Shown here: piece by piece, positions 9,309 to 18,052 of the stretch
How positions within the stretch are numbered: position 1 is the stretch's first letter
How the letters are laid out: each line of letters begins with the position of its first letter
The notes under the pieces: model-generated
Database searches by the model: none
The model's input: the letters and a program-made list of their open reading frames with translations, nothing else
What the model was told of the DNA's origin: nothing
Translations under genes and position numbers: made by a program
Origin: Bordetella parapertussis
Lineage (GTDB): Bacteria; Pseudomonadota; Gammaproteobacteria; Burkholderiales; Burkholderiaceae_A
Length of the DNA stretch: 64,000 bases
Assembly: GCA_945862305.1 (NCBI GenBank)
Contig: CAMAXF010000004.1
Location: 1 to 64,000 of the forward strand
Direction: 5' to 3'

Positions 9309-11408
9309 ATGAAATCAAAAAAGCCCGCCCCCACACCGGTCTTCCACACCGAGGGCCAGCCTGGCCAGAGCCGTTACCTCAACCGAGAACTCAGCCTGCT
9401 CGCCTTCAATGAGCGCGTGCTGGCCATGGCCGAATGCCTCGAGACCCCCCTGCTCGAGCGGCTGCGGTACATCTGCATCGTCTCGAGCAACCTCGATGAG
9501 ATCTTCGAAATCCGGGTCTCGGGGCTCAAGGCCAAGATTCGCCAGGGCGCGGGCGACCTGCCCGACCTCGATGGCTACACGGCCGCCCAAAGCTTCCAAG
9601 ATGTTCAGCTGCGGGCCCACCGCCTGGTGGAGCGCCAGTATCGAATCCTCAACCAGGGCATCTTGCCCGCGCTCGAGCAGACCGGCGTCAAGATTCACCT
9701 CACCACCAACTTTACGGCGGCCCAACGCAAATGGGCCCACCAGTATTTTGTGAAGGAGGTCATGCCCGTTCTCACCCCGATTGGGCTCGACCCCTCACAC
9801 CCCTTCCCACGAACCCTGAATAAGAGCCTCAATTTCATTCTCGAGATGGAGGGCCGCGACTCGTTTGGCCGTGAATCACGGGCGGCGGTCGTGCAGGCCC
9901 CTCGGGTGTTGCCCAGGCTCATTCGCGTGCCCAAGCAGGTCTCTGGCCATCCCCACGGCTTCATGCTGCTGAGCTCCATCCTTCAAGACAACGTGCCAGC
10001 CCTGTTTCCGGGCATGGATGTCAAAGGGGTCTACCAGTTTCGTGTCACCCGCAACAGCGATTTATTCGTGGATGACGAAGAGGTCACCGACCTGCGTGAG
10101 GCCCTCAAGGGCGAACTCTCTCAGCGGCAGTTCGGGGACTCGGTGCGGCTCGAGGTTGCCGATGCCATTCCAGACGCCCTGCTCGACCTGCTTTTACGTG
10201 AATACAAGCTTGGCCAAGAGGATTGCTACCGTGTGCCGGGGCCCGTGAACCTGGTGCGCCTCATGAGCATGCCGGATCAGGTCGACCGGCCTGATCTCAA
10301 ATTCCCGTCCTTCTCGGCGCGCCACCAAGACGCCTTCGTTGGAAAGAACCACTTCGAGGTCATCTCCAATCAAGATGTGCTCGTGCATCACCCCTATGAA
10401 AGCTTCGGTGCCGTGGTGGACTTCCTGCGCACCGCTTCGGAGGACCCCTCGGTGGTGGCCATCAGCATGACGGTCTACCGAACCGGTCAGACCTCCTCGC
10501 TCATGGAGTCGCTCATTCTGGCCGCCCGCTCCGGCAAGGAAGTCACCGTGGTGGTGGAGCTCATGGCCCGATTCGACGAGGAGACCAACATCAATTGGGC
10601 CTCCCGGCTCGAGGAGGTGGGCGCCCATGTGGTCTTTGGCGTGGTGGGTAACAAGACCCACGCCAAGATGTGCCTGGTGGTGAGAAAGGAAAAGGCGGGC
10701 CTGCGCCGCTATGTGCACATCGGCACGGGCAATTACCACCCGCGCACGGCCAGTCTGTATGAGGACTTTGGCCTGTTTACCGCCAACCCAGACCTTTGCC
10801 AAGACGCACACGAGGTCTTCCACCAGCTCACCGGGCTTGGCAAGGCACGCGCCCTGCGCAAGATCTGGCAGTCGCCCTTCACGCTGCACTCCAATGTGCT
10901 CAAGGCCATCCGCAAGGAAACGCTCATTGCCAAGCACGGCGGCAAGGCACAGATCATGGCCAAGATGAACTCCCTGGTCGAGTTGGCCGTGGTCGAGGCG
11001 CTCTATGCAGCAAGCCAGGCCGGGGTGCAGGTGGACCTCATCGTGAGAGGCATCTGCGTGCTTCGCCCCGGTGTGCCAGGACTCTCAGAAAACATCCGTG
11101 TTCGCAGCACGATTGGCCGCTTTTTGGAACACAGCCGCCTTTTTTACTTCCGCAACGAGGGGGCCGAGGACGTCTACATTTCGAGCGCCGACTGGATGGA
11201 TCGCAACTTCTTTCGGCGCGTGGAACTGGCCTGCCCCATTCTCGACAAGGCCCTTAAGCGCCGCGTGATTCGAGAGGGCCTGCGTCTTCACCTGACCGAC
11301 AACGCCACGAGCTGGCAGATGCGGGCCGACGGTGTCTACACGGTGCGTCGACGCAGCGGTGCGAATCGCAAGGCCGTGCAGGACACCCTATTGCAGACTG
11401 CGGTCTAA
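9309..11408 (+). CDS. ppk1: Polyphosphate kinase 1
   Basis: 699 residues. Ppk1 reversibly transfers the gamma phosphate of ATP to polyphosphate at the membrane. The N-terminal domain starts at SRYLNRELSLLAFNERVL. The catalytic phospholipase-D-like half contains the autophosphorylated histidine in KTHAKMCLVVRKE, then HIGTGNYHPRTASLYEDFG, and the second active-site histidine in TIGRFLEHSRLFYFRN. GGAGAG lies just before the ATG. It is divergent from ppx, so synthesis and breakdown genes share one 33-base control region. The last 4 bases overlap the convergent iron-permease gene. Confidence 0.97.
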   Translation: MKSKKPAPTPVFHTEGQPGQSRYLNRELSLLAFNERVLAMAECLETPLLERLRYICIVSSNLDEIFEIRVSGLKAKIRQGAGDLPDLDGYTAAQSFQDVQLRAHRLVERQYRILNQGILPALEQTGVKIHLTTNFTAAQRKWAHQYFVKEVMPVLTPIGLDPSHPFPRTLNKSLNFILEMEGRDSFGRESRAAVVQAPRVLPRLIRVPKQVSGHPHGFMLLSSILQDNVPALFPGMDVKGVYQFRVTRNSDLFVDDEEVTDLREALKGELSQRQFGDSVRLEVADAIPDALLDLLLREYKLGQEDCYRVPGPVNLVRLMSMPDQVDRPDLKFPSFSARHQDAFVGKNHFEVISNQDVLVHHPYESFGAVVDFLRTASEDPSVVAISMTVYRTGQTSSLMESLILAARSGKEVTVVVELMARFDEETNINWASRLEEVGAHVVFGVVGNKTHAKMCLVVRKEKAGLRRYVHIGTGNYHPRTASLYEDFGLFTANPDLCQDAHEVFHQLTGLGKARALRKIWQSPFTLHSNVLKAIRKETLIAKHGGKAQIMAKMNSLVELAVVEALYAASQAGVQVDLIVRGICVLRPGVPGLSENIRVRSTIGRFLEHSRLFYFRNEGAEDVYISSADWMDRNFFRRVELACPILDKALKRRVIREGLRLHLTDNATSWQMRADGVYTVRRRSGANRKAVQDTLLQTAV

Positions 11409-13018
11409 GCCCGAAGCCTCGGGCCCAACACCAGCAGTGGAATAAGCCCGACCAGGGCGATGGTCAGCGAGGGCCAGGCCGCCTGGGCCAGGCGCTCATC
11501 AGCAGCAAACTGATGGGCAGCGGTGGCGAGCGTCTCGACAGTCATGGGCCGCAGCACCAGTGTCAGGGGGAGTTCCTTGACCACATCGACAAACACCAGA
11601 AGGCCGGCCACCGCGGCGCTGCCACGGAGCACGGGCCAGTGCACGCGGAACACGACCTGCTGCGCAGACAGGCCAAGGCTTCGGGCCGACCAGTCCAGGC
11701 TGTTGGTCAGCCGCCCCAGGCCGACCTCCACGCTGGAATAGCCCACCGTGAAGAATCGGGTGAGGTAACCGCCGATCAGCAGCACGCTGGTGGCGGTGAG
11801 TGTCACCCGCCAATCAAAGAGGCTCATGGCGGTCTGGGTAAAGAACGCACTCCAGCCAAGCAGGCCCAGGGCCACCACCAGCCCCGGCACGGCATAGCCC
11901 GATGAGGCCAGCTGCAGGCCTTTGGCGAGCCAGCCCCCTTGCATGCTGCGTTGACCATAGGCGAGCACGATGGCCATCGGAAGAATCACGGCCAGGGCAT
12001 ACACGCCATAGAAGGCTGTCTGAAGGGTCTGTTGAATGAGGCCCTTCACTTCGATGGGCTCGGCCGAGGAGAGACCCGCGACCAGAAGGAGCACCACGGG
12101 CAGCACAAACCCAAACAAGCCGCCAAGGCCGCAGACCAATGGCACCCAAACCCGGGCCTTGCCCTGCAGTGGCAGCCGTGGCCGTGCCTGCCCCGGCCGC
12201 CCCGTGAAGCCCGCGCGCCCTCGAACCAACCGCTCCCAGGCAAGAATGAGCACGGCCAGCCCCAGCATGCCCAGGCCCATCAGCGCAGCCGCCGAGCGAT
12301 CACCATAGCCAAACCATGTCTTGAAAAGCCCCGTGGACAGCGTCTGCACCGAGAAGAAGGACACGGTGCCGTAGTCGGCCAGGCACTCCATGATGACCAG
12401 GGCGCTGCCCGCCACCAGCGCCGGCCTGGCCAAGGGCAGCACCACGCGGTAGAAGGCACCCGCAGGCGAGAGGCCCAATGAGCGGGCCGCCTCCGAGAGG
12501 TTCACCTGCCGGTCCTCGAAGGCAGTCTTGGCGAGCAGGGCCACATAAGGGCTCAGGGCCACGCCCAGCACAAAAATGGCACCCGGCAAGGAGCGAATCT
12601 CGGGCCAGATCGCCTGAAAATCTCGTGCCGACAGACCCACCCACAGGGCAAGCATCTGGAACCACTGGGCCAACCAGCCGGAGAAGTCCAAGGCATCGGT
12701 ATAGGCATAAGCCACCACATAGGCAGGCAGCGCCATTGGAAGAATCATGGCCCACTCCAATGCGACCCGCCCCCGAAACTCGTACTGGCTCAGGAACCAG
12801 GCCGCTGGCAGCCCCAAGATCCAGGCCACCGCCAGGCTGCCCAGGCAGAGCACGACACTGTTGAGGAGGTAGATGGGCAGCACCGTCTGGGCCATCCAGC
12901 CCAGTGCAGAGGGATCCGCAAAAGCAGCCATCCCAAGCCAGGCCACCGCGATCAGCGGCGCCGCAATTGCGAGGATAAAAACAAGGGAGACGGTGGTGCG
13001 CAATGCCCGATTTTGCAT
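11405..13018 (-). CDS. Iron(III)-type ABC transporter permease
   Basis: 537-residue inner-membrane protein of the FbpB/AfuB kind, with two fused permease modules and about 12 membrane helices. Each half carries an EAA-type coupling loop: EAARSLGLSPAGAFYRVVLP in the first and ARSLGLSAQQVVFRVHWP in the second. Family members import ferric iron, occasionally other solutes, with a periplasmic binding protein and an FbpC ATPase. The ATPase gene starts 24 bases away on the opposite strand; no binding-protein gene is in the window. The substrate assignment is by family only. Confidence 0.85.
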   Translation of the reverse strand: MQNRALRTTVSLVFILAIAAPLIAVAWLGMAAFADPSALGWMAQTVLPIYLLNSVVLCLGSLAVAWILGLPAAWFLSQYEFRGRVALEWAMILPMALPAYVVAYAYTDALDFSGWLAQWFQMLALWVGLSARDFQAIWPEIRSLPGAIFVLGVALSPYVALLAKTAFEDRQVNLSEAARSLGLSPAGAFYRVVLPLARPALVAGSALVIMECLADYGTVSFFSVQTLSTGLFKTWFGYGDRSAAALMGLGMLGLAVLILAWERLVRGRAGFTGRPGQARPRLPLQGKARVWVPLVCGLGGLFGFVLPVVLLLVAGLSSAEPIEVKGLIQQTLQTAFYGVYALAVILPMAIVLAYGQRSMQGGWLAKGLQLASSGYAVPGLVVALGLLGWSAFFTQTAMSLFDWRVTLTATSVLLIGGYLTRFFTVGYSSVEVGLGRLTNSLDWSARSLGLSAQQVVFRVHWPVLRGSAAVAGLLVFVDVVKELPLTLVLRPMTVETLATAAHQFAADERLAQAAWPSLTIALVGLIPLLVLGPRLRA

Positions 13019-13028
13019 ACGCAGACAC

Positions 13029-13034
13029 TATACT
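13029..13034 (+). promoter_or_regulatory. -10 box TATACT for the fbpC-like gene
   Basis: TATACT lies 7 bases before the ATG at 13042, in the 23-base gap between divergent permease and ATPase starts. Such spacing would give an mRNA with almost no 5' leader. The -35 is poor and a weak GGGG precedes the ATG, so a conventional start cannot be excluded. Confidence 0.4.
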
Positions 13035-13041
13035 GGGGCGC

Positions 13042-14154
13042 ATGTCTGAGTCCCTCCAAATCGACGCGATCACCATCCGGTACCCGGACACACCGCATGG
13101 GGCCGATGCGGTGCGGGGGCTGAGCCTGGACCTCGCCAAGGGAGAGATTGCCTGCCTGGTGGGGCCCTCTGGCTGCGGCAAGAGCAGCCTGCTTCGGGCC
13201 ATTGCAGGCTTTGTGCAGCCCGTGACCGGACGCATCCTGCTTGGGAGCCGCATGCTCTTCGGACCGGGCGTGAACCTGGCGCCAGAGACCCGCGGCATCG
13301 GCATGGTCTTTCAGGACTACGCCCTCTTCCCGCACCTGCGGCTGGAAGAGAACGTTCTTTTTGGCCTGACGTCAGGCCGCCCCAAGGCGGCCGACGAGCC
13401 GGCACGGCAGCGTGCGCGCGACATGATCGACCTGGTGGGCCTGCGTGCCTTCGCCGATCGCTACCCGCACGAGATCTCCGGCGGCCAGGCCCAGCGGGTG
13501 GCGCTGGCCCGTGCACTGGCCCCTGCCCCTGGCCTGCTGCTGCTCGATGAGCCTTTCTCCAACCTCGACCTCAACCTGCGGGCCCGACTCGCCCGAGAGG
13601 TCCGCGACATTCTCAAGACTGCAGGCCAGACGGCCGTGCTGGTCACACACGACCAGGCGGAGGCCTTCACCATGGCCGACCAGCTTGGGGTGATGTTTGA
13701 TGGTCAACTCTCCCAGTGGAGCAGCCCTTACAACGTCTACCACGAGCCCTGCTCTCCCAAGGTGGCCCGCTTCATTGGTGAAGGCGCCATGGTCAGCGGC
13801 CTTCAGACCCATCATGAAGTGCGCACCCCACTGGGCACCCTGGCCCTGGCACCCTGTTGCTGCAACGAGAAGATTCAGTCGGAGGAAGTGCGTGTGCTGT
13901 TGCGGCCCGATGACGTCGTGCACGACGACGAGAGCCCGCTTCAGGCCAAGGTCATTCGCAAGAGTTTCCGCGGCGCCGACTTCCTCTACACCCTGGAGCT
14001 GCCCAATGGCGAGCAGATTCTCTCGCTGGTCCCAAGCCACCACGACCATCCCTTGCATGAGCCCATTGGCATTCGGCTCGAGGCCGACCACGTGGTGACC
14101 TTCCCCGCACACGCCAATGTCGCAGAGGCCTTCGAGCGCAGTGAAGGACACTGA
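13042..14154 (+). CDS. Iron(III)-type ABC transporter ATP-binding protein
   Basis: 370-residue ATPase of the FbpC/PotA class that would power the divergent permease. Walker A is GPSGCGKSS (about residues 42-50), the Q-loop is MVFQDYALFPHLRL, the signature ISGGQAQRVALARAL, Walker B LLLLDEPFSNLD and the switch histidine VTHDQAE. A C-terminal TOBE-like domain (about 240-370) ends the protein. The ATG at 13042 was chosen because an earlier in-frame start would overlap the divergent permease gene. Cysteines CCC near residue 272 are unusual but lie outside the catalytic core. Confidence 0.9.
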   Translation: MSESLQIDAITIRYPDTPHGADAVRGLSLDLAKGEIACLVGPSGCGKSSLLRAIAGFVQPVTGRILLGSRMLFGPGVNLAPETRGIGMVFQDYALFPHLRLEENVLFGLTSGRPKAADEPARQRARDMIDLVGLRAFADRYPHEISGGQAQRVALARALAPAPGLLLLDEPFSNLDLNLRARLAREVRDILKTAGQTAVLVTHDQAEAFTMADQLGVMFDGQLSQWSSPYNVYHEPCSPKVARFIGEGAMVSGLQTHHEVRTPLGTLALAPCCCNEKIQSEEVRVLLRPDDVVHDDESPLQAKVIRKSFRGADFLYTLELPNGEQILSLVPSHHDHPLHEPIGIRLEADHVVTFPAHANVAEAFERSEGH

Positions 14155-14998
14155 GGCTGTTGTCGTTCGCCTGCTGATTGCAGGCGAGGAGCCCACCAGA
14201 CGCATCGCCATTCAAGAAGTGGGGCCCGAATCGGCCTCAGAGGTTCTGCTCTGCCTGCCAGGCCTGCTGGAGACCCATGAGAGCTTCAGCGGCCTACAAA
14301 AAGAGTTGGGTCATGACCACCGGCTCTTCATTCTCGACCATGCCGGACGGGGCGACAGCGACCCCATGAAGGAGGCCTCCCACTACCGAATGAGCCGCTA
14401 CCTGAGCGACATTGGCGTGGCGCTGGCCTATGTCCAGGGCCGAATGGCGTCCTCAGCCAAGCCATCGAGCCTTTTTCGAGAATCTCGGCCCTCCCCTCGG
14501 CTGCATTTGGTGGGCACCAGCATGGGCGGCATTCTGGCGATGTCCATCGCGGCCCAGCAGCCAGCCGGCCTGGCCAGCGTGGTACTCAACGACGTGGCCT
14601 GCCTGCTTCCCTGGGCTGGCATCTTTGGGCTGATGACTGGGCTTGGCGCTGCCACCAAGGGCGCAGCCCTTTTTGGCAACCACCGAGAGGTGGCCGAGGA
14701 CCTTCAGATCGACCACCGCCTGCTGCGGGCCGTTCAACAGCCCAAGCACCTCGACATCGTGCACCAGACGACCATGCACGGTGTGGACTTTCGAGAGACG
14801 TTTTCACAAGTCAGGCAGCCGGTCCTGCTCATCAAGGCGGGTCAGAGCGATGTGGTGAATGACCAGGCCATCGAGGCCACGCGCCGCTGCAACCCCCTGG
14901 GTGAGACCTTGATGGTGCCCGAGGCCCGCCACCCCGCGCCTTATGACGCGCAGGTCTGTCAGGCCATCCGGCGCTTTGTGGGCGCCGTCACGGTCTAA
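14117..14998 (+). CDS. Alpha/beta hydrolase
   Basis: 293 residues, alpha/beta-hydrolase fold. The nucleophile elbow is VGTSMGGI (GxSxG), the oxyanion region is LLCLPGLLETHESF, a likely acid is in IKAGQSDVV and the histidine is in PEARHPAP. Substrate unknown. The gene overlaps the end of the ATPase by 38 bases; a GTG at 14141 would reduce this to 14 bases and may be the true start, since neither start has a clear ribosome site. Cotranscription with the ATPase is likely but does not by itself indicate a role in iron use. Confidence 0.8.
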   Translation: MSQRPSSAVKDTEAVVVRLLIAGEEPTRRIAIQEVGPESASEVLLCLPGLLETHESFSGLQKELGHDHRLFILDHAGRGDSDPMKEASHYRMSRYLSDIGVALAYVQGRMASSAKPSSLFRESRPSPRLHLVGTSMGGILAMSIAAQQPAGLASVVLNDVACLLPWAGIFGLMTGLGAATKGAALFGNHREVAEDLQIDHRLLRAVQQPKHLDIVHQTTMHGVDFRETFSQVRQPVLLIKAGQSDVVNDQAIEATRRCNPLGETLMVPEARHPAPYDAQVCQAIRRFVGAVTV

Positions 14999-15015
14999 CC
15001 GACCCTGGGGGTTCG

Positions 15016-15663
15016 TCAGCCTTTTTTGTCCGCTGCCGGTGCAGGTGCTGGTGCTGGCGCGGGTGCCGATCCTGCTGCAGGGGCAGGCGCTGAGGCGGGT
15101 GCAGCCCCGTTGCCGGCCGCTGCAGGCGTTGCTGGCGCTGCAGGCGCAGCCTCGGCTGCTGGAGGAGCCGCAGGCTCCGGTGCAGGCCGAAGCTTGGCGC
15201 ACTCACTGAGCATCTCCACCTGCCCACCGGCGGCACGAATGCCGGCCTGTGCGGCACAGGTTGCTGCCAAGCGGCTCGGGAGGTCCGTCATCTTCAGGGC
15301 CCGGTCGAAGGCTTCCGCCACGGACGGGTCTTGCGGGCCTTTGACCATCAGACGCAGGGCCCCAAGGCCCAAGAGACGCTCCGTGCTGGGCTCCTTCGAG
15401 CCGCGCACGATGGCTTCCATGTCTGACAAGACCTGGCCGCCTGCCAGGGCTTCACGGGCTGCATCAAACTGCTTTTCTTTGGAGAGCAGGCTCTCCATGC
15501 GGGAGAGGCCCTCAAGCTGCTGGCGCTGGGAGGCGGTTTCAGCCCGGAGCTGCTCGACCTCTGCGGTGAGTTCAGTGGCCGTCTGCCACTGTAGGAAGGC
15601 AAAACCGCCGGCGCCGGCAGCAGCCAGGAAAAGCACGACAATGATGATGATGAACTTCTTCAT
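15016..15663 (-). CDS. Membrane-anchored protein with Ala/Pro-rich tail
   Basis: 215 residues, function not recognised. An N-terminal hydrophobic segment (about residues 4-24, preceded by KK) is probably a single membrane anchor or uncleaved signal. A short predicted coiled coil follows (about 30-70, TAEVEQLRAETASQRQQLEG), then a helical region with two cysteines (CAAQAGIRAAGG and SECAKLRP). The last ~50 residues are almost only Ala and Pro with a (AP)n run, ending DKKG. Such tails span the cell wall or periplasm in other proteins. It is divergent from the NodI-like gene, with 21 bases between them. Confidence 0.7.
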   Translation of the reverse strand: MKKFIIIIVVLFLAAAGAGGFAFLQWQTATELTAEVEQLRAETASQRQQLEGLSRMESLLSKEKQFDAAREALAGGQVLSDMEAIVRGSKEPSTERLLGLGALRLMVKGPQDPSVAEAFDRALKMTDLPSRLAATCAAQAGIRAAGGQVEMLSECAKLRPAPEPAAPPAAEAAPAAPATPAAAGNGAAPASAPAPAAGSAPAPAPAPAPAADKKG

Positions 15664-15684
15664 ACCCGCGTCTCGATCCGTTTC

Positions 15685-16641
15685 ATGAACGACACCAACT
15701 TAGCACGAACTGATGCTGCCGACCGCGCACCGCTTATCCTGATGCAGGGCGTGACCAAGCGGCTCGGCCGACATATGGCCCTCTGCGGTCTCGACCTGGC
15801 GCTCTTCCCAGGCGAATGCCTTGGCATCATCGGCCCCAACGGTGCGGGCAAGACCACGACCACCCGCATTCTGCTCGGACTGCTCACTGCAGACGCCGGC
15901 CAGGTGACCGCATTCGGCCTTGAGCAGCCCACCCATGCACAGCGCGTTCGCAAACGCCTTGGCGTTGTGGGTCAATTCGACACCCTCGACCCAGACTTTA
16001 ATTGCCGCGAGAACATCCTGACCTATGGTCGCTACTTTGGCCTCGCCGATGCCGAGATTGAAAAACAGATTCCCGACCTGCTCGCCTTTGCCGAGCTGAC
16101 ACACAAGGCGCATGCGCGCATTGATGAGCTCTCCGGCGGCATGAAGCGACGACTGAGCCTGGCCCGCTCACTCGTCAACGACCCCGATGTGCTCATCCTT
16201 GATGAGCCCACCACGGGCCTAGACCCACAAGCACGTCATGTCATGTGGGAGCGACTCGGCGCCCTTCGAAAGCGCGGCAAGGCCATCATTCTCACCACCC
16301 ATTTCATGGAAGAGGCCGAGCGACTCTGCGACCGGGTGATGGTGATGGACCATGGCCAAAAGATTGCCGAGGGCTCGCCCAAGGCCTTGATTGCGGCGGA
16401 GGTTGAGCCTCACGTGGTCGAGGTGCAGGGCCTTCAGACAGATTCAGAACGCGCAGACATCGCCCTGCATGCAGACCGCGTGGAAGTCAGTGGAGAGAGC
16501 ACCTTCTTTTACTCGCGGGCGCCGCACGCGCTGTTGCAGGCGCTGGAGGCCAGGCCAGGGCTGCGAGTCCTGCATCGGCCCGCCGACCTCGAGGATGTCT
16601 TTCTGAAGTTCACCGGCCGAGAGATTCGGGAGGCCGCATGA
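15685..16641 (+). CDS. NodI-like ABC exporter ATP-binding protein
   Basis: 318 residues, ABC-2 type ATPase of the NodI/DrrA group. Walker A GPNGAGKTT, signature ELSGGMKRRLSLARSL, Walker B VLILDEPTTGLDP and switch TTHFMEEAERL are intact. NodI itself exports lipo-chitooligosaccharides in rhizobia, but close homologues are widespread in Burkholderiales without nodulation, so the substrate here is unknown. It overlaps the permease gene by 4 bases (ATGA), so the two are translated together. The first ~20 residues precede the conserved region and the start is not backed by a clear ribosome site. Confidence 0.88.
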   Translation: MNDTNLARTDAADRAPLILMQGVTKRLGRHMALCGLDLALFPGECLGIIGPNGAGKTTTTRILLGLLTADAGQVTAFGLEQPTHAQRVRKRLGVVGQFDTLDPDFNCRENILTYGRYFGLADAEIEKQIPDLLAFAELTHKAHARIDELSGGMKRRLSLARSLVNDPDVLILDEPTTGLDPQARHVMWERLGALRKRGKAIILTTHFMEEAERLCDRVMVMDHGQKIAEGSPKALIAAEVEPHVVEVQGLQTDSERADIALHADRVEVSGESTFFYSRAPHALLQALEARPGLRVLHRPADLEDVFLKFTGREIREAA

Positions 16642-17432
16642 GCCCACTGTCTATTTTGGCTGCCCGATGGGCCTGGGTACCTGTTTTCCAGCGCAACCTG
16701 CTTGTCTGGCGAAAGCTGTTTGTCCCAAGCCTCATTGGCAACATCGCCGAACCACTCTTTGTGCTGGTCGCATTTGGCTTCGGTGTTGGGGCCCTCATTG
16801 GTGCCGTGGATTACAACGGGCAGACCATTCCGTACCTGTTGTTCCTGGCCAGCGGCTCGATCTGTGCAAGCACCATGACCGCAGCGAGCTTTGAAGGCCT
16901 CTATTCGGCTTACTCTCGGATGGGGCCGCAGCGGACTTGGGAGGGCATTCTCAATGCCCCCATTGGCCTGCGAGACATTGTGCTGGCCGAAGCCATCTGG
17001 GCGGGCTTTAAGTCACTCTTTACGGCCACGGCCATCCTCGTGGTCATGGTGGTGCTCGGCATCTCAACCGCCCCAACCTTGCTGCTGGTATGGCCGCTCA
17101 TGCTCCTCATTGGCCTGGTCTTTGCCGCCATGGCGCTGGTCTTCAATGCCCTGGCCCGCGGCTACGACTTTTTCACTTATTACATCACCCTCTTCCTCAC
17201 GCCGATGACATTTTTATCTGGGGTCTACTTCCCGAGAGAGCAGTTGCCGCCATTTTTGTGGGCCTTGTCGGAATGGCTCCCCCTCACGGCGGCGGTCTCG
17301 CTGGTGCGACCCTTGTTTATGGGCGAGTGGCCGACCGCGGTGCTGGCCAATCTCGGGCTGCTGGCGGTCTATGGGCTTGGGAGCTTCTTTCTCGCGCTAC
17401 GGCTCACCGAGCGCCGTTTCGGAATTCGTTGA
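16638..17432 (+). CDS. NodJ-like ABC-2 permease
   Basis: 264-residue inner-membrane permease with about six helices, partner of the NodI-like ATPase. The stretch RMGPQRTWEGILNAPI and the C-terminal block FLSGVYFPREQLPPFLWALS match the DrrB/NodJ family. Together they would form a two-component exporter driven by ATP. Export substrate unknown. The following gene encodes a secreted protein 19 bases downstream and may be in the same transcript. Confidence 0.88.
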   Translation: MSPLSILAARWAWVPVFQRNLLVWRKLFVPSLIGNIAEPLFVLVAFGFGVGALIGAVDYNGQTIPYLLFLASGSICASTMTAASFEGLYSAYSRMGPQRTWEGILNAPIGLRDIVLAEAIWAGFKSLFTATAILVVMVVLGISTAPTLLLVWPLMLLIGLVFAAMALVFNALARGYDFFTYYITLFLTPMTFLSGVYFPREQLPPFLWALSEWLPLTAAVSLVRPLFMGEWPTAVLANLGLLAVYGLGSFFLALRLTERRFGIR

Positions 17433-17451
17433 GCTCGGTTAGGATGTGGTC

Positions 17452-17967
17452 ATGAGACCGAACGTTCTTGCCAGCATTGCAGCGATTCTTCTCTGCCAGG
17501 CCCCGAGCCTTCACGCCCAGATCACCTATCGCTTCATTGGGGAAGAGCCTGTTCGCGTCAAACACTTCTTAGACGTCGATCGCATCGATGTCCGCGGGGA
17601 TGTCCGCAGCTTCTGGCGGCTCACCAACCTCATTGAGCGAGACAAGGTTGGGGCCCTGTCGCTAAGGTCTCGCATGGAGATCGAGTGCAAGGGCCGCCGC
17701 GCCCGCAGCATATTTTCCATCCACTATCAAGGAACGGCCGCTGGCGGTCAGATCATTGCCTCACTGCGCTCCGAAGACCCCGACTGGAAAGACATCGGGA
17801 GCACGGGTGTGATCCCAACCTTCCATGAGTTGGTCTGCTCCGTCGAGAGCAGCACGACCTCCTCGGGCTATGTCGAGCCGCCAGCCCCGCCGCCGGGCTC
17901 GGAGGAGGCGGAAAAGGCTGCCGCAGAGAAGGCCGCGAAGGATGCCGCCAAGGACGCCAAGAAGTAG
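17452..17967 (+). CDS. Secreted surface-adhesin-E-like protein
   Basis: 171 residues. A signal peptide ends about residue 24 (LLCQAPSLHA, then QITYRF). The mature part has the pattern seen in the surface-adhesin protein E family of betaproteobacteria: a FLDVDRIDVRGD strand, FWRLTNLIERDK, SLRSRMEIECKGRR and a second cysteine in FHELVC, probably forming a disulfide. The C-terminus is a Lys/Ala/Glu-rich tail (KAAAEKAAKDAAKDAKK). AGGA 7 bases before the ATG at 17452 selects this start over a GTG two codons earlier. Function is uncertain; homologues of unknown role are common in this group. Confidence 0.7.
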   Translation: MRPNVLASIAAILLCQAPSLHAQITYRFIGEEPVRVKHFLDVDRIDVRGDVRSFWRLTNLIERDKVGALSLRSRMEIECKGRRARSIFSIHYQGTAAGGQIIASLRSEDPDWKDIGSTGVIPTFHELVCSVESSTTSSGYVEPPAPPPGSEEAEKAAAEKAAKDAAKDAKK

Positions 17968-18052
17968 GGCCGGTCTCGCAGCCCGATCTCAAGAAACTGG
18001 CTGGTCTGCCGATCTAACCACTGATAGACATTTTTCAGGGATGGAGAGCACC

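Noticed and set aside
14117-14140. Firm choice of ATG 14117 as the start of the alpha/beta hydrolase
   Set aside because: Neither this ATG nor the GTG at 14141 has a clear ribosome site, so the longer form is listed but not asserted.
15016-15663. TonB-like or SPOR protein because of the Pro-rich tail
   Set aside because: The order is anchor, coiled coil, then Ala/Pro at the extreme C-terminus; TonB and SPOR proteins end in a folded domain, which is missing.
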